Assembly (NCBI RefSeq): GCF_030376605.1
Contig: NZ_JARRAE010000006.1
Location: forward strand, 62,001-126,000
Reading direction: 5' to 3'
DNA length: 64,000 nt
From: Pseudochrobactrum sp. sp1633
GTDB lineage: Bacteria; Pseudomonadota; Alphaproteobacteria; Rhizobiales; Rhizobiaceae
Below the pieces are notes generated by a model, which was not told where the DNA came from, made no database searches, and saw nothing but the letters and a program-made list of their open reading frames with translations. Position numbers and translations under genes: made by a program. This document shows, in pieces, positions 1 to 11,535 of this stretch. How positions within the stretch are numbered: the stretch's first letter is position 1; every line of letters begins with the position of its first letter.

Positions 1-549
1 GTGGCGATTGGCGAAGTCTCAGCTTTCGAGAAGAAAACTTTCACGCTAGTGTTGAAAGGCGTTATCGCGCTGTCGCGTCTTCGCTTCCCTGTCGGCACAC
101 GCGGTCAGGATATTGATGCCTTTGCCCGCGCCGCACTCTGGCAGCATGGTTTTGACTATGCGCATGGCACCGGTCATGGTGTCGGCTCCTATCTCGCTGT
201 GCATGAAGGCCCGCAGAGCATTTCCAAACGCGGTGCGCAGGAACTCAAATCAGGCATGATCCTGTCCAACGAGCCAGGCTATTACCGTCCGGGCGAATTC
301 GGCATCCGCTTAGAAAACCTGATTATCGTGAAAGAGCCGGAAGTAATTAATGGCGGCGACATCGCCATGCATAGCTTTGAAACACTGACCTTCTGCCCGA
401 TTGATCGTCGTCTCATTGATGTTTCATTGCTCAATGCGGATGAACTGTCATGGCTCAACGACTACCATGCGCAGACCCGTGACAAGCTGCTGCCGCATTG
501 CTCGAAAGACGAGAAAAGCTGGCTAATTGCCGCGACTGAAGCACTATAA
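1..549 (+). CDS. Xaa-Pro aminopeptidase (M24 family), 3' part only
   Basis: C-terminal 182 codons of a metallopeptidase that removes an N-terminal residue preceding proline. The gene enters from the left edge, so the GTG at position 1 is probably not the real start. Visible are the GTGHGVG motif with a metal-ligand His (residue 59 of the fragment), Glu91 in NEPGYY and Glu105 in RLENL, which are three of the five family metal ligands; the two Asp ligands would lie just upstream of the window. The C-terminal region after residue 120 matches the extra domain of the long (about 600 aa) aminopeptidase P type. A hairpin terminator follows. Function is confident from the motifs; exact peptide substrates are not. 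Confidence 0.9.
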   Translation: MAIGEVSAFEKKTFTLVLKGVIALSRLRFPVGTRGQDIDAFARAALWQHGFDYAHGTGHGVGSYLAVHEGPQSISKRGAQELKSGMILSNEPGYYRPGEFGIRLENLIIVKEPEVINGGDIAMHSFETLTFCPIDRRLIDVSLLNADELSWLNDYHAQTRDKLLPHCSKDEKSWLIAATEAL

Positions 550-567
550 ACACCTTGATATAAGCAT

Positions 568-599
568 AAAAAAAACCGACGAATTCGCCGGTTTTTTTT
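568..599. terminator. Rho-independent terminator, bidirectional
   Basis: Stem CCGaCGAATTCGcCGG (576-591) is flanked by an A-run on the left and eight T on the right, so it can stop transcription of the aminopeptidase (+) and of the convergent azlCD pair (-). Confidence 0.85.
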
Positions 600-604
600 G
601 CATT

Positions 605-904
605 TTAATAAGGCATATATTGGCGCAGCAGCACAATCAGTACACCGCCGAAAATACAGAGCGGAATAATGCCAATACGGAAAGCTGCAAAGGTGCATAG
701 CACCATAGTCAGAAACTCTTTCCAGCCCGCATTGAAGGCAGCCGGAGCCACCAGCGTGGTCAACACTGCGGCAGGCACAGCATTGAGACCGGCCTCAACA
801 CGGTAATGCACGCGCGCAAATTGCGAGAGAATGAGATGGCCGCCGATACGGGTGATATAGGTCAATACCGCCGCGCCGAAAATGATCCAGATCGTTGAAC
901 TCAT
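605..904 (-). CDS. azlD: AzlD-type branched-chain amino acid exporter small subunit
   Basis: A 99-residue integral membrane protein of the AzlD family, the small partner of AzlC in export of branched-chain amino acids and analogues. It has about four hydrophobic segments and the usual family length (about 100 aa). Its ATG overlaps the azlC stop codon by four bases (ATGA at 904-901), which implies translational coupling and a two-subunit complex. Substrate is inferred from the family; the related E. coli YgaZH pair exports valine. A shared terminator lies just downstream. Confidence 0.85.
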   Translation of the reverse strand: MSSTIWIIFGAAVLTYITRIGGHLILSQFARVHYRVEAGLNAVPAAVLTTLVAPAAFNAGWKEFLTMVLCTFAAFRIGIIPLCIFGGVLIVLLRQYMPY

Positions 905-1695
905 TGCGCCAGCTCCTTCTCAGTCTTTGCAGGCTCATCATCCAGCGTGATTACAGTTTCACGGCCAGACAGCGGCTTGGCAATCACGACAGCGATAACA
1001 ATACCACCGATTGCACCGATGGTGACGTGCCACGGCGAACCAATCCAGAAATATGCGGCAACAGAAGTCACAGAACTCGCGGCAACAATCGGGAACCAGT
1101 TGGTGCGGGAGCGAAAGCCCATCACCAATCCGAGGAAGTAAATCGGCAACAGCATATCAAGACCGATTGCTTTCGGATCGCCGATCATGCCACCGAAAGT
1201 CGCGCCAATATAGGCTTCGACCACCCATGACAGATAAAGCGGAATGGCCAGCCCCATATACCAGACAAAGGTAATCGGCTTTTTCTGCTCCGCCTGTTTT
1301 TCGCTTTCCGCATATTGCACATCGGTCAGGAAAAAGAACGCAACAATCTGCTGCAAAGGTGTGAAATGCTTAATCAGCCGTCCGGTGCCTGCGGAATAAA
1401 GTACGTGGCGGAAATTCACCGCAAAAATCGACAGCAGGATCATCCACGGCGCAACATGCTTGCCAAACAGCTCCATGCCCACGAGCTGACTGGCACCGGC
1501 AAACAGCGCCGCGCTCATCAGCACCGATTCCCCGACATTCAGGCCGTTATCAACGGCAACAACACCAAACAATATGCCAAAAGGAGCGACCGCCGCCATA
1601 ACCGGCAGGCCACGTTTTGCGCCATCTATGAATTGCTCAAGCTTACCTGACTGCACAGCAGACAGGCTTTTCGGATTACATCCATCCATCATCAT
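901..1695 (-). CDS. azlC: AzlC family branched-chain amino acid exporter large subunit
   Basis: 264-residue polytopic membrane protein of the AzlC family. After a hydrophilic stretch of about 28 residues, the first helix begins at GLPVMAAVAPFGILFG, followed by several more hydrophobic segments; length is normal for the family (about 230-260). The start region has three successive ATG codons (1695, 1692, 1689) with only a weak Shine-Dalgarno, so the exact start is uncertain by a few residues. It is followed by the coupled azlD gene. The likely role is efflux of branched-chain amino acids; this comes from the family and has not been shown here. Confidence 0.88.
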   Translation of the reverse strand: MMMDGCNPKSLSAVQSGKLEQFIDGAKRGLPVMAAVAPFGILFGVVAVDNGLNVGESVLMSAALFAGASQLVGMELFGKHVAPWMILLSIFAVNFRHVLYSAGTGRLIKHFTPLQQIVAFFFLTDVQYAESEKQAEQKKPITFVWYMGLAIPLYLSWVVEAYIGATFGGMIGDPKAIGLDMLLPIYFLGLVMGFRSRTNWFPIVAASSVTSVAAYFWIGSPWHVTIGAIGGIVIAVVIAKPLSGRETVITLDDEPAKTEKELAQ

Positions 1696-1817
1696 TACCA
1701 GTATTTTTTAAAACGCGCTTAGGAGACCGCATTTATAATCAGGGAACAGACTAAAGCAGAAAATCTCTCCCCATTCCTCATCTGGTTAGGAATAGGCTGA
1801 TGCAGAAAACCAATCAA

Positions 1818-1840
1818 GTGCAGGGCGGACACACCTGCAC
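1818..1840 (-). terminator. Possible hairpin after ligA
   Basis: GTGCAGG (1818-1824) and CCTGCAC (1834-1840) form a 7-bp hairpin 19 nt beyond the ligA stop codon. There is no clear T-run, so a terminator role is only suggested. Confidence 0.3.
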
Positions 1841-1858
1841 TGTCATTAAAACAGAACT

Positions 1859-4159
<2,301 letters not shown>

Positions 4160-4186
4160 TTAAAATCAAATATTCACGGATGCTTT

Positions 4187-5866
4187 TTATGCAGTCAAAG
4201 CGCCATTTTCCCGCAGCAGTCGTTCTGCGGCAGCGCGGGCTTCATCGGTCACACTGGCACCGGCCAGCATACGCGCAATTTCTTCCTGACGCTCGGCCAC
4301 TTCCATCGTGCGGATAGAAGTGCGCATCTGTTCGCTCTCCCCTTGCGCCTTGGCGATCAGGAAATGCGTTGTCGCACGGGCAGCCACCTGCGGCGCATGG
4401 GTGACAGAAAGCACCTGCACATTGGAAGAAAGACGTGCGAGACGCTGACCAATAGCATCGGCAACAGCCCCGCCCACACCGGTATCAATTTCATCGAACA
4501 CAAGGGTCGGTGCCGAACCGCGATCAGCAAGGGCAACCTTCAGCGCCAGCAGGAAGCGGGACAACTCGCCGCCCGAAGCCACTTTCATCATCGGACCTGC
4601 GCGCGTTCCCGGATTGGTGCGCACCCAATATTCAACAACATCAATACCTTCAGCGCTGCGGTTTTCCGCATTGGTTTCAATATTGACGATAAATTCCGCA
4701 CGCTCCAGCTTCAGAGCCGGCAGTTCCTGCATCACAGCCTGCGTCAAAGACTGGGCAATTTTCAAACGCTCGGATGAGAGAGAAATTGTCGCTGCATCAT
4801 AAATTGCGCGGTTTTCCTGTGCCTGCCTCTCCAGCTGCTCCAGCTTTTCCGCACCCGCATCAAGCTCCTGCAAATCCGCATCCATCTTGTCGCGCAATGC
4901 AGCCAGATTGGCCACCGGCACAGAGAATTTGCGTGAAGCTGCACGCAGCGCAAAAAGACGCTCTTCCACTGTCTCCAGCACACGCGGGTCAAAATCAATC
5001 TCGCGCATTGCAAAGTCGATACCACTCTGCGCATCGCCAAGGCGATCCAGCGCTTCATCAATCGCTTTTATCACCGGCTCCAGCAGATGCGGCGCTTCCG
5101 GCATTTTGCGTTCAAGACGGCGTACCAATGCGGCTAGACTTGGCACCGGCGATTCATGACCGGAGAGAAGATCATTGGCTTCGCTGACATCAGTCGCAAT
5201 TTTCTCGGACTTCATCATGATGGAGCGCTTTTCAGCAAGCTCATCTTCTTCGTCTTCTTGCGGATTAAGCTTGTCGAGTTCCTCAGCCGAGGCGCGCAGA
5301 TAATCGGCCTCACGCGCAGCAGCTTCCACCTTGGCGCGGTGTTTGACCAAAGCACTCTCACTGTCGCGCCATTGCTTATACAAACGACGCAGCTGCAAAG
5401 TCTGCCCGTCCAGCCCACCGAACGCATCCAGCAAAGTGCGGTGCAGATCAGTATCAATCAGCGCACGATCATCATGCTGGCCGTGGATTTCCACCAAATG
5501 ACGGCCAAGTTCCCGCAGCAAACCTACGCTTGCCGCCTGATCGTTGATGAAAACCCGCGAACGACCATCACTATTCTGCACGCGGCGCAGAATAATATCA
5601 CCGTCATCATTGATTTCATTGTCTTTAAGGAAATTACGCGCCGGATGATTGATGCCGACATCAAAAACCGCTGTCACTTGCCCCTGATCAGCACCGTGAC
5701 GCACGAGCGAGGCATCGCCTCTGGCGCCAAGCGCCAGAGACAAACTGTCGAGCAGAATAGATTTACCTGCACCGGTTTCACCAGTGAGCACAGATAGTCC
5801 TTCATGAAACTCGATATCGAGTTTCTCAATCAGGACAATATCGCGTATCGACAGTTGCGCTAGCAT
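4187..5866 (-). CDS. recN: DNA repair protein RecN
   Basis: SMC-like ATPase that acts early at double-strand breaks. 559 aa, the usual length. Walker A GETGAGKS lies at residues 29-36; a long central helical/coiled-coil part (about 150-370) is followed by the ABC signature region (SGGELSRFLLA), and Walker B appears as VFDEIDTGVGG. The start ATG at 5866 follows the bamD stop after 19 nt, so the two are probably cotranscribed. No LexA-type operator is visible directly upstream, so SOS control would have to act from the bamD promoter or be absent. Confidence 0.96.
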   Translation of the reverse strand: MLAQLSIRDIVLIEKLDIEFHEGLSVLTGETGAGKSILLDSLSLALGARGDASLVRHGADQGQVTAVFDVGINHPARNFLKDNEINDDGDIILRRVQNSDGRSRVFINDQAASVGLLRELGRHLVEIHGQHDDRALIDTDLHRTLLDAFGGLDGQTLQLRRLYKQWRDSESALVKHRAKVEAAAREADYLRASAEELDKLNPQEDEEDELAEKRSIMMKSEKIATDVSEANDLLSGHESPVPSLAALVRRLERKMPEAPHLLEPVIKAIDEALDRLGDAQSGIDFAMREIDFDPRVLETVEERLFALRAASRKFSVPVANLAALRDKMDADLQELDAGAEKLEQLERQAQENRAIYDAATISLSSERLKIAQSLTQAVMQELPALKLERAEFIVNIETNAENRSAEGIDVVEYWVRTNPGTRAGPMMKVASGGELSRFLLALKVALADRGSAPTLVFDEIDTGVGGAVADAIGQRLARLSSNVQVLSVTHAPQVAARATTHFLIAKAQGESEQMRTSIRTMEVAERQEEIARMLAGASVTDEARAAAERLLRENGALTA

Positions 5867-5885
5867 GGCTGCCTTTATTTACAAG

Positions 5886-6791
5886 TTATGCGCCGCCCGT
5901 GATGAGCGAAGATGCTTTGGAAAGCCATGAGCCTGTGTTTTCACGCGGTTCAAGACCACCGCCCTGCAAGAGCTTGTAGGAGTCTTTATACCACTGGCTA
6001 TCCGGGAAGTTCTTACCCAGAACCGCTGCAGCAGTCTGCGCCTCAGAGGTCAGACCCAGAGCATAATAAGCTTCTGTGAGACGAGCGAGGGCTTCTTCCA
6101 CCTGACGGGTGTTGGAATATTCCTCAACCACATTACGGAAACGCTTGATCGCGCCCAGATATTCCTTGCGTTCAAGGTAATAACGACCGACCTGCATATC
6201 CTTACCGGCAAGCTGATCGCGGGCAAAACGGATCTTGGTCTTGGCATCTTCAACATATTCGGATTTAGGGAAGCGATCGACAACTTCCTGCATCGCAGCA
6301 ATCGCACGGCGGCTGGCCGCCTGATCGCGCGTAACATCCGGAATCTGACGGAAATAGCTCAGACCAATGATATAGTAAGCATATGCGGATTCATCCGAAG
6401 TCGGATACAGCGTGTTATAACGCTTCGCCATCGAAACTGCTTCTTCATAATTACCTTTACGGTAATTGGTGAAGGCTGCCATCACCAGCGATTTACGCGC
6501 ATATTCTGTGTAAGGATGCTGACGGTCAACCGCAGCGAATTTTTTCGATGCCTCATCCAGACGTCCGGCATCAAGATTGGCAAGACCCTCATTGTAAAGC
6601 TTGTCAGCCGGATCGATGCTTTCGACATATTTGGACAGGTCAACATCTTTGTCACCTGATGCACAACCTGCAAGCGCCATTGTCAGCACGACAGCACTGG
6701 TGGTCATTGCCAGCTTTGTCAATTTACGAATTTGAGAACCCTCCGCACCAGTAACATTGGCTGCAGTATCTGGGAATTTAGAAATCGTCAT
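5886..6791 (-). CDS. bamD: Outer membrane assembly lipoprotein BamD
   Basis: Essential lipoprotein of the BAM complex that inserts beta-barrel proteins into the outer membrane. 301 aa from the ATG at 6791, chosen because GGAG stands 7 nt before it; the ORF opens at 6818. A hydrophobic segment ends in the lipobox LAGC, Cys43 of this start, after an unusually long N-region of about 30 residues. TPR-like repeats fill residues 60-270 ([35 protein letters not shown]). Members in Rhizobiales are usually about 280-300 aa. It sits between lpxC and recN, a common alphaproteobacterial order that pairs envelope biogenesis with recN. Confidence 0.94.
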   Translation of the reverse strand: MTISKFPDTAANVTGAEGSQIRKLTKLAMTTSAVVLTMALAGCASGDKDVDLSKYVESIDPADKLYNEGLANLDAGRLDEASKKFAAVDRQHPYTEYARKSLVMAAFTNYRKGNYEEAVSMAKRYNTLYPTSDESAYAYYIIGLSYFRQIPDVTRDQAASRRAIAAMQEVVDRFPKSEYVEDAKTKIRFARDQLAGKDMQVGRYYLERKEYLGAIKRFRNVVEEYSNTRQVEEALARLTEAYYALGLTSEAQTAAAVLGKNFPDSQWYKDSYKLLQGGGLEPRENTGSWLSKASSLITGGA

Positions 6792-7108
6792 GCTGTCTCC
6801 GGTGTTTCGGCAACACAAATCATGGGCAAATCATTCCTGTGTCAGAGGGTTCATAAACCATAGCTGAGAACAATCGGCAATGTTAATACAAGTTTATTCG
6901 CACTGCATCGAGACTGCAATGCCCGACGGACACGACTTTTTCAACCTGAACGGCCTTAAAAAAGCAAAATCTCTTACAAACTGTCACTACCCTACACGGG
7001 TTCGCGGCTCAATTATGGCTGACAGAACAGAGTTTACAAGAATCATTCCGCAATCTGTCCGGTTTATACTTTATAATTCCGAACTGTGTTTTTCAGGCTC
7101 AAATACGG
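6792..7108. other. bamD-lpxC intergenic region
   Basis: 317 bp without a supported gene. It carries the bamD leader; no convincing terminator for lpxC and no strong promoter pair could be named by eye. Confidence 0.5.
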
Positions 7109-7969
7109 TCAGTTTTCAAGACGATAATGACCCGGTTTTTCTAACAATGCTTTCACCAGAGCAGCATTCAGCTTGTGACCGCCGCGATAGGAACGGAACA
7201 ACCCGCGGAACGGATGCCCCGCCAGCGCCAGATCACCGACTGAGTCCAGCAATTTATGGCGCACAAATTCATCCGGATAATACAGTCCGTCAGGATTAAG
7301 CACCTCACCGTCATCACCGATTGCAATAGAGTTTTCCAGCGATGAGCCAAGTGCCAGCCCCATCGAGCGCAGCTTCTCTACATCGCGCATAAAGCCGAAA
7401 GTGCGCGCTTTGGCAATTTCGCGCTCGAAGACATTGGCATCAAGATCAAAGCCGAAAGACTGCCGACCGATAGAGGCGACAGGAAAATCAATTTCCACCT
7501 CATAGCGGGTGCCATCATGCGGTACAAATTCCGCCCAGTTCTGCCCGTCTTCCACACGCACCGGCTGTAAAATTGTCAGATACTGCCGCGGGGCACCCTG
7601 CTCGCTCAATCCGGCACTGCGGAATGCGTTGATAAATTCAGCCGAACCGCCGCCAAGGATCGGCACTTCCGGGCCGTCAATTTCAATAGTCAGGTTATCA
7701 ATGCTGAGTGCTACAATCGCCGCCATCACATGTTCAATCGTGCTGACACCAAAATCCGCAGAGCCGATGGAGGTATTCAGTGTCGTAGAACCAAGGGAGG
7801 AAGACAGCGCCGGAATGCTCTCGCGCCGTCCTTCAGCATCATGCCGGATAAAAACAATACCGGTATCCACCGGCGCAGCATTGATTTGCAGCGTAACAGG
7901 CTTACCGCCATGCACACCGAACCCTGAAAGCGACAATGGTCCGGCTACTGTTTGCTGCATAGTTTTCAT
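7109..7969 (-). CDS. lpxC: UDP-3-O-acyl-N-acetylglucosamine deacetylase LpxC
   Basis: Zinc enzyme for the committed step of lipid A synthesis in the cytoplasm. 286 aa, a little short but full-domain. Zinc ligands His80 (TIEHVMAA), His238 and Asp242 (RHKLLDSVGDL) are present, as is the conserved His252 in AGHP and the catalytic Glu79. It lies 158 bp downstream of ftsZ, the same neighbour as in E. coli, but separated by a terminator-like hairpin at 8061-8099, so it probably has its own promoter. No anomaly seen. Confidence 0.96.
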   Translation of the reverse strand: MKTMQQTVAGPLSLSGFGVHGGKPVTLQINAAPVDTGIVFIRHDAEGRRESIPALSSSLGSTTLNTSIGSADFGVSTIEHVMAAIVALSIDNLTIEIDGPEVPILGGGSAEFINAFRSAGLSEQGAPRQYLTILQPVRVEDGQNWAEFVPHDGTRYEVEIDFPVASIGRQSFGFDLDANVFEREIAKARTFGFMRDVEKLRSMGLALGSSLENSIAIGDDGEVLNPDGLYYPDEFVRHKLLDSVGDLALAGHPFRGLFRSYRGGHKLNAALVKALLEKPGHYRLEN

Positions 7970-8060
7970 AACAATCCTGCTTCTCTGTCTTTTCTGCCAG
8001 TTTTATATAAGACGCTCAGCCTCAAGGCTCAATCTTGTTCCCCGATAAAACACCAACCTT

Positions 8061-8099
8061 AAAATAAAAAAACACCGCGTTCATTTTCAGAACGCGGTG
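8061..8099 (-). terminator. Rho-independent terminator of ftsZ
   Basis: CACCGCGTTC (8073-8082) pairs perfectly with GAACGCGGTG (8090-8099) around a 7-nt loop, followed on the minus strand by a T-rich tract. It begins 28 nt after the ftsZ stop and marks the end of the dcw transcript. Confidence 0.88.
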
Positions 8100-8127
8100 A
8101 AATTTAAGCAAAAGGTATTTTATCAGA

Positions 8128-9894
8128 TCAGTTGGCCTGACGACGCAGGAACGCCGGAATTTCAAGCTGATCGTCTTCAGAAGCCATGCGCGGCTGTGCA
8201 CGACCCTGATTGTCAAGCTGGCCGTTACGCGGAGCATAGATCGATGCATCCTGCGACAGCGGACGGCGCTGTTCAGGCGCACGAGCCTGCATTGGCGCGG
8301 CTGGCATTTCACGCTTCTGCGCTGGTTCCAGACGAGCTGTTGGCTGCTCTTCATCACGACGTGACAGGCTGGCAGTCAGACGACGCAGCAGACCAAGCGG
8401 GCCGCGTTCTTCATGCGCAGGCGCTGCCTGCTGTGGTGCCGGTGCGCGGCGGGCATTCATCTCAGCCTGAACAGACGGAGGAAAGTCCGAAACGCTAGGC
8501 ATACGCGGAGCTTGACGCTGCTGCGGAGCCAGTGCAGGATCCATATGCTGCTGTGGCTGGAACTGCGGCTGCGGTGCCAGATTATGAGCAGCTTGCTGCA
8601 TCTGCGGCTGAACCGGTGCCTGCATCTGCGGGCGTGGTGCAACTGGCTGCTGGCGCATTTCCATCATTTCCGGTGCAGGAGCCTGAAAAATACGGCTCTG
8701 CGGCTGGAAATTAGCATCATTCGTCGCGGCTGGCGGCGCATAAGAGCGCTGCTCGCCTTCACCCAGATGCAAAGACTGCTGAGCCTGTGCAGGCATCTGC
8801 TCAACCGGCTTGGTCTGAGCAGCTACAGGCTGCTGAACCGGAGCCTGAGCGGCTGGCTGCTGAACTGGTTTGGCTACAGGCTTCGCTGGCTGGCGAAATT
8901 CCAGCGGCGCAGGCGCCGCGTCTCCGATCTGCTTATCGATTCCGGTCGCGACGACAGAAACGCGGATCACACCTTCGAGACCTTCATCGAAGGTCGCGCC
9001 GAGAATGATCATAGCATCCTGATCGACTTCTTCACGGATACGGGTAGCAGCTTCGTCAACTTCAAACAGGGTCATATCACGGCCACCAGTGATCGAGATC
9101 AGCAGGCCGCGCGCACCGCGCATGGAGGTTTCGTCCAGCAGCGGGTTAGCAATTGCAGCTTCAGCAGCGGCGATCGCACGGCCATCGCCGGAAGCTTCGC
9201 CGGTGCCCATCATGGCTTTGCCCATTTCGCGCATTACAGAGCGAACGTCAGCAAAGTCGAGGTTGATGAGACCTTCTTTAACCATCAGATCGGTGATGCA
9301 GGCAACACCGGAATACAGAACCTGATCAGCCATCGCAAAAGCGTCAGCGAAAGTGGTTTTGTCATTGGCAATACGGAACAGGTTCTGGTTCGGAATGACG
9401 ATCAGAGTGTCGACATTCTTCTGCAGATCTTCGATGCCCATATCAGCCGTTTTCATACGGCGCTGGCCTTCGAAGTGGAAAGGTTTGGTGACAACACCAA
9501 CGGTCAGAATACCTTTTTCGCGCGCAGCGCGGGCAACCACCGGTGCGGCACCGGTTCCTGTGCCACCGCCCATACCGGCGGTTACAAAGCACATATGGGT
9601 GCCGTTCAGGTGATCGTTGATTTCATCAATGCATTCTTCTGCAGCAGCGCGACCAACTTCCGGCTGGGAACCTGCACCCAGACCTTCAGTAACAGCTGCG
9701 CCCAGCTGAATGATGCGTTCAGACTTGGACATGGTCAGAGCCTGAGCGTCAGTATTGGCCACAACAAAGTTCACGCCGCGCAAACCGGCATTGATCATGT
9801 TGTTGACGGCGTTACCGCCGCCGCCGCCGACACCGAAAACGGTGATGCGCGGCTTCAGCTCGGTGATATCCGGCTTTTGCAGATTGATTGTCAT
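8128..9894 (-). CDS. ftsZ: Cell division GTPase FtsZ
   Basis: Tubulin-like GTPase forming the Z ring. 588 aa, typical of Rhizobiales and much longer than the about 385 aa of E. coli. The GTPase domain (about 10-320) has GGGTGTG at 109-115. It is followed by an intrinsically disordered linker of roughly 230 residues rich in Pro, Gln, Ala and Met, then the conserved C-terminal peptide ([10 protein letters not shown]) that binds FtsA and other partners. It is separated from ftsA by 318 bp with repeats, so extra promoters are likely there. A strong terminator follows. Confidence 0.98.
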   Translation of the reverse strand: MTINLQKPDITELKPRITVFGVGGGGGNAVNNMINAGLRGVNFVVANTDAQALTMSKSERIIQLGAAVTEGLGAGSQPEVGRAAAEECIDEINDHLNGTHMCFVTAGMGGGTGTGAAPVVARAAREKGILTVGVVTKPFHFEGQRRMKTADMGIEDLQKNVDTLIVIPNQNLFRIANDKTTFADAFAMADQVLYSGVACITDLMVKEGLINLDFADVRSVMREMGKAMMGTGEASGDGRAIAAAEAAIANPLLDETSMRGARGLLISITGGRDMTLFEVDEAATRIREEVDQDAMIILGATFDEGLEGVIRVSVVATGIDKQIGDAAPAPLEFRQPAKPVAKPVQQPAAQAPVQQPVAAQTKPVEQMPAQAQQSLHLGEGEQRSYAPPAATNDANFQPQSRIFQAPAPEMMEMRQQPVAPRPQMQAPVQPQMQQAAHNLAPQPQFQPQQHMDPALAPQQRQAPRMPSVSDFPPSVQAEMNARRAPAPQQAAPAHEERGPLGLLRRLTASLSRRDEEQPTARLEPAQKREMPAAPMQARAPEQRRPLSQDASIYAPRNGQLDNQGRAQPRMASEDDQLEIPAFLRRQAN

Positions 9895-10212
9895 CAGTTT
9901 CGTTCCTTTTGCCTTTCACCGCTTCGCCGCCGCGGTGCCGTATTCTGATTTATTTTTTTGTACGCATTTACTCTGAAAGGAGCCGCGTTTCATTCTGAAA
10001 TTATCCGGTCATTTACCATGATTTGGCAAAAAGCCCAGAGTGTAATCGGGTCAGAAATAAAAAATCTCAAACCCTTGTTTCAAAACTGCTTTCCTTCAAT
10101 TTTACTCCTCAGGAAAGCTGCAGCATCTTCCTTAAAAGCACATCCCGAAAAGTGTTAACGGTTTTCGGACAAGATGTGCGCATTTACAGAAGATCAGAGC
10201 AGTATGCTCTGA
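9895..10212. other. ftsA-ftsZ intergenic region
   Basis: 318 bp with no supported gene. The ftsA-proximal part carries the two palindromes annotated separately; the rest is AT-rich leader of ftsZ and presumably holds ftsZ promoters, though no element could be assigned confidently by eye. Confidence 0.5.
10138..10179. repeat. Imperfect palindrome in the ftsA-ftsZ gap
   Basis: GCACATC (10138-10144) pairs with GATGTGC (10173-10179), and the inner CCGAAAA and TTTTCGG arms also pair. It resembles a dispersed Rhizobiales intergenic palindrome. Together with the next palindrome it forms a double hairpin just behind ftsA. Confidence 0.65.
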
Positions 10213-10214
10213 TC
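10192..10214. repeat. Perfect 10-bp palindrome overlapping the ftsA stop
   Basis: GATCAGAGCA (10192-10201) and TGCTCTGATC (10205-10214) pair around GTA. The ftsA stop codon TGA (10215-10213) overlaps the right arm. It shares AGAGCA/TGCTCT ends with the palindromes near 4.1 and 45.9 kb. Confidence 0.75.
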
Positions 10215-11535
10215 AGAAACTTGTTTTCAGCCATTGGCCGACCCGTGATATACGCCCGCCGGTTCCGATAAGACGACCGCCTGAAGCAGCCCGGACAGAG
10301 CGTTCCTCGATGCCTGCAACCTGCGGATAAATCAGCAGGCCTACTGTTGCCGAGAATGCCGAACCTTTTGCAGCTTCCGGCAATCCCGCAATTCCTAACG
10401 GCCGCCCGATGCGGACATTGCGCGCCAGAATACGACGGGCAACTTCCGGCATACCGGTCAGCTGGCTTGCGCCACCTGTCAGCACCACGCGCTTACCAAC
10501 AATATGTCCGAGCCCCGAAGCATTGAGCCGGTCACGAACCAGCTCCAGTGTTTCTTCAACACGGGCACGAATGATGCGGGTGAGCACTGAACGCGGATAT
10601 TGATTTGGCACATCACGGTCGTCGTCGCCGATTGGCGGCACGCTGATCAGATCGCGGTCATCGGCAGCGCTTGGCAGCGCCGAGCCATACATAACCTTAA
10701 GACGTTCAGCATCTTCCATGCGGGTAGAGAACCCGCGTGCCACATCCATTGTTACATGCATGCCGCCAATGGCAATGGCGTCAGCATGGATAAACTTGCC
10801 TTCTGAGAATACGGAAATCGTTGTGGTTCCGCCGCCCATATCAATACAGGCCGCGCCCATTTCCGCTTCATCATCCACCAGAGCCGCCAGACCGCTCGCA
10901 TAAGGCGTGGCCACAATAGCTTCAACGGAGAGATGGCAGCGATTGATGCACAGTTCGAGATTGCGCAAAGGCGCACTGTCTGCGGTCAGCACATGCATAT
11001 CAACGCCCAGACTATCGCCCAGCATGCCCATCGGGTCACGAATACCGCGTTCGCTGTCCAGCGTGTAGCCAATCGGCAGCGAATGCACCAGATGGCGCTC
11101 AGCCTGCAAAGCCTGCTTGGCACCGGCAGCAAGCACACGGCGGATATCTGTTTTTTCTACTTCATGGCCGCCAAGATCGATGCTGGCATTGAAGGTTTCA
11201 CTCTTGAGGCGACCGGAAGAAATATTCACGATCAGCGATTCAACAGTCAGACCAGCCATGCGCTCAGCCGCATCAACAGCCAGACGGATCGACTGCTCGG
11301 CAGCATCCAGATCAATCACCACTCCAGATTTAACGCCGCGTGATTTCTGATAGCCGATGCCCAGCACATCCATACGATGGGTGCGACCCGGCAAAAATGC
11401 ACTTTCATCGCGTGGACGCAAACGTGCGATCACACAGGAGACTTTAGAAGAACCGACATCAAGCACAGTCAGAAGCCGCGTGCGGCGACCTGAAGTTGCG
11501 GAACCGGAGGTGTTTTTTGCAGACCAGATACTCAT
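10213..11535 (-). CDS. ftsA: Cell division protein FtsA
   Basis: Actin-like ATPase that anchors FtsZ to the membrane. 440 aa. Actin-fold motifs visible are DVGSSKVSC (phosphate 1) and IDMGGGTTTISVFSEG (phosphate 2); the C-terminus RVGQWLKTSF is the expected amphipathic membrane-targeting helix. The start overlaps the ftsQ stop by four bases (ATGA), indicating coupling. The stop codon lies inside a palindrome (10192-10214). Normal member of the dcw cluster. Confidence 0.97.
   Translation of the reverse strand: MSIWSAKNTSGSATSGRRTRLLTVLDVGSSKVSCVIARLRPRDESAFLPGRTHRMDVLGIGYQKSRGVKSGVVIDLDAAEQSIRLAVDAAERMAGLTVESLIVNISSGRLKSETFNASIDLGGHEVEKTDIRRVLAAGAKQALQAERHLVHSLPIGYTLDSERGIRDPMGMLGDSLGVDMHVLTADSAPLRNLELCINRCHLSVEAIVATPYASGLAALVDDEAEMGAACIDMGGGTTTISVFSEGKFIHADAIAIGGMHVTMDVARGFSTRMEDAERLKVMYGSALPSAADDRDLISVPPIGDDDRDVPNQYPRSVLTRIIRARVEETLELVRDRLNASGLGHIVGKRVVLTGGASQLTGMPEVARRILARNVRIGRPLGIAGLPEAAKGSAFSATVGLLIYPQVAGIEERSVRAASGGRLIGTGGRISRVGQWLKTSF

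Noticed and set aside
8413-9948. 511-codon open frame antisense to ftsZ
   Set aside because: Pure shadow of ftsZ; composition is unlike a folded protein and there is no ribosome site or homology impression.
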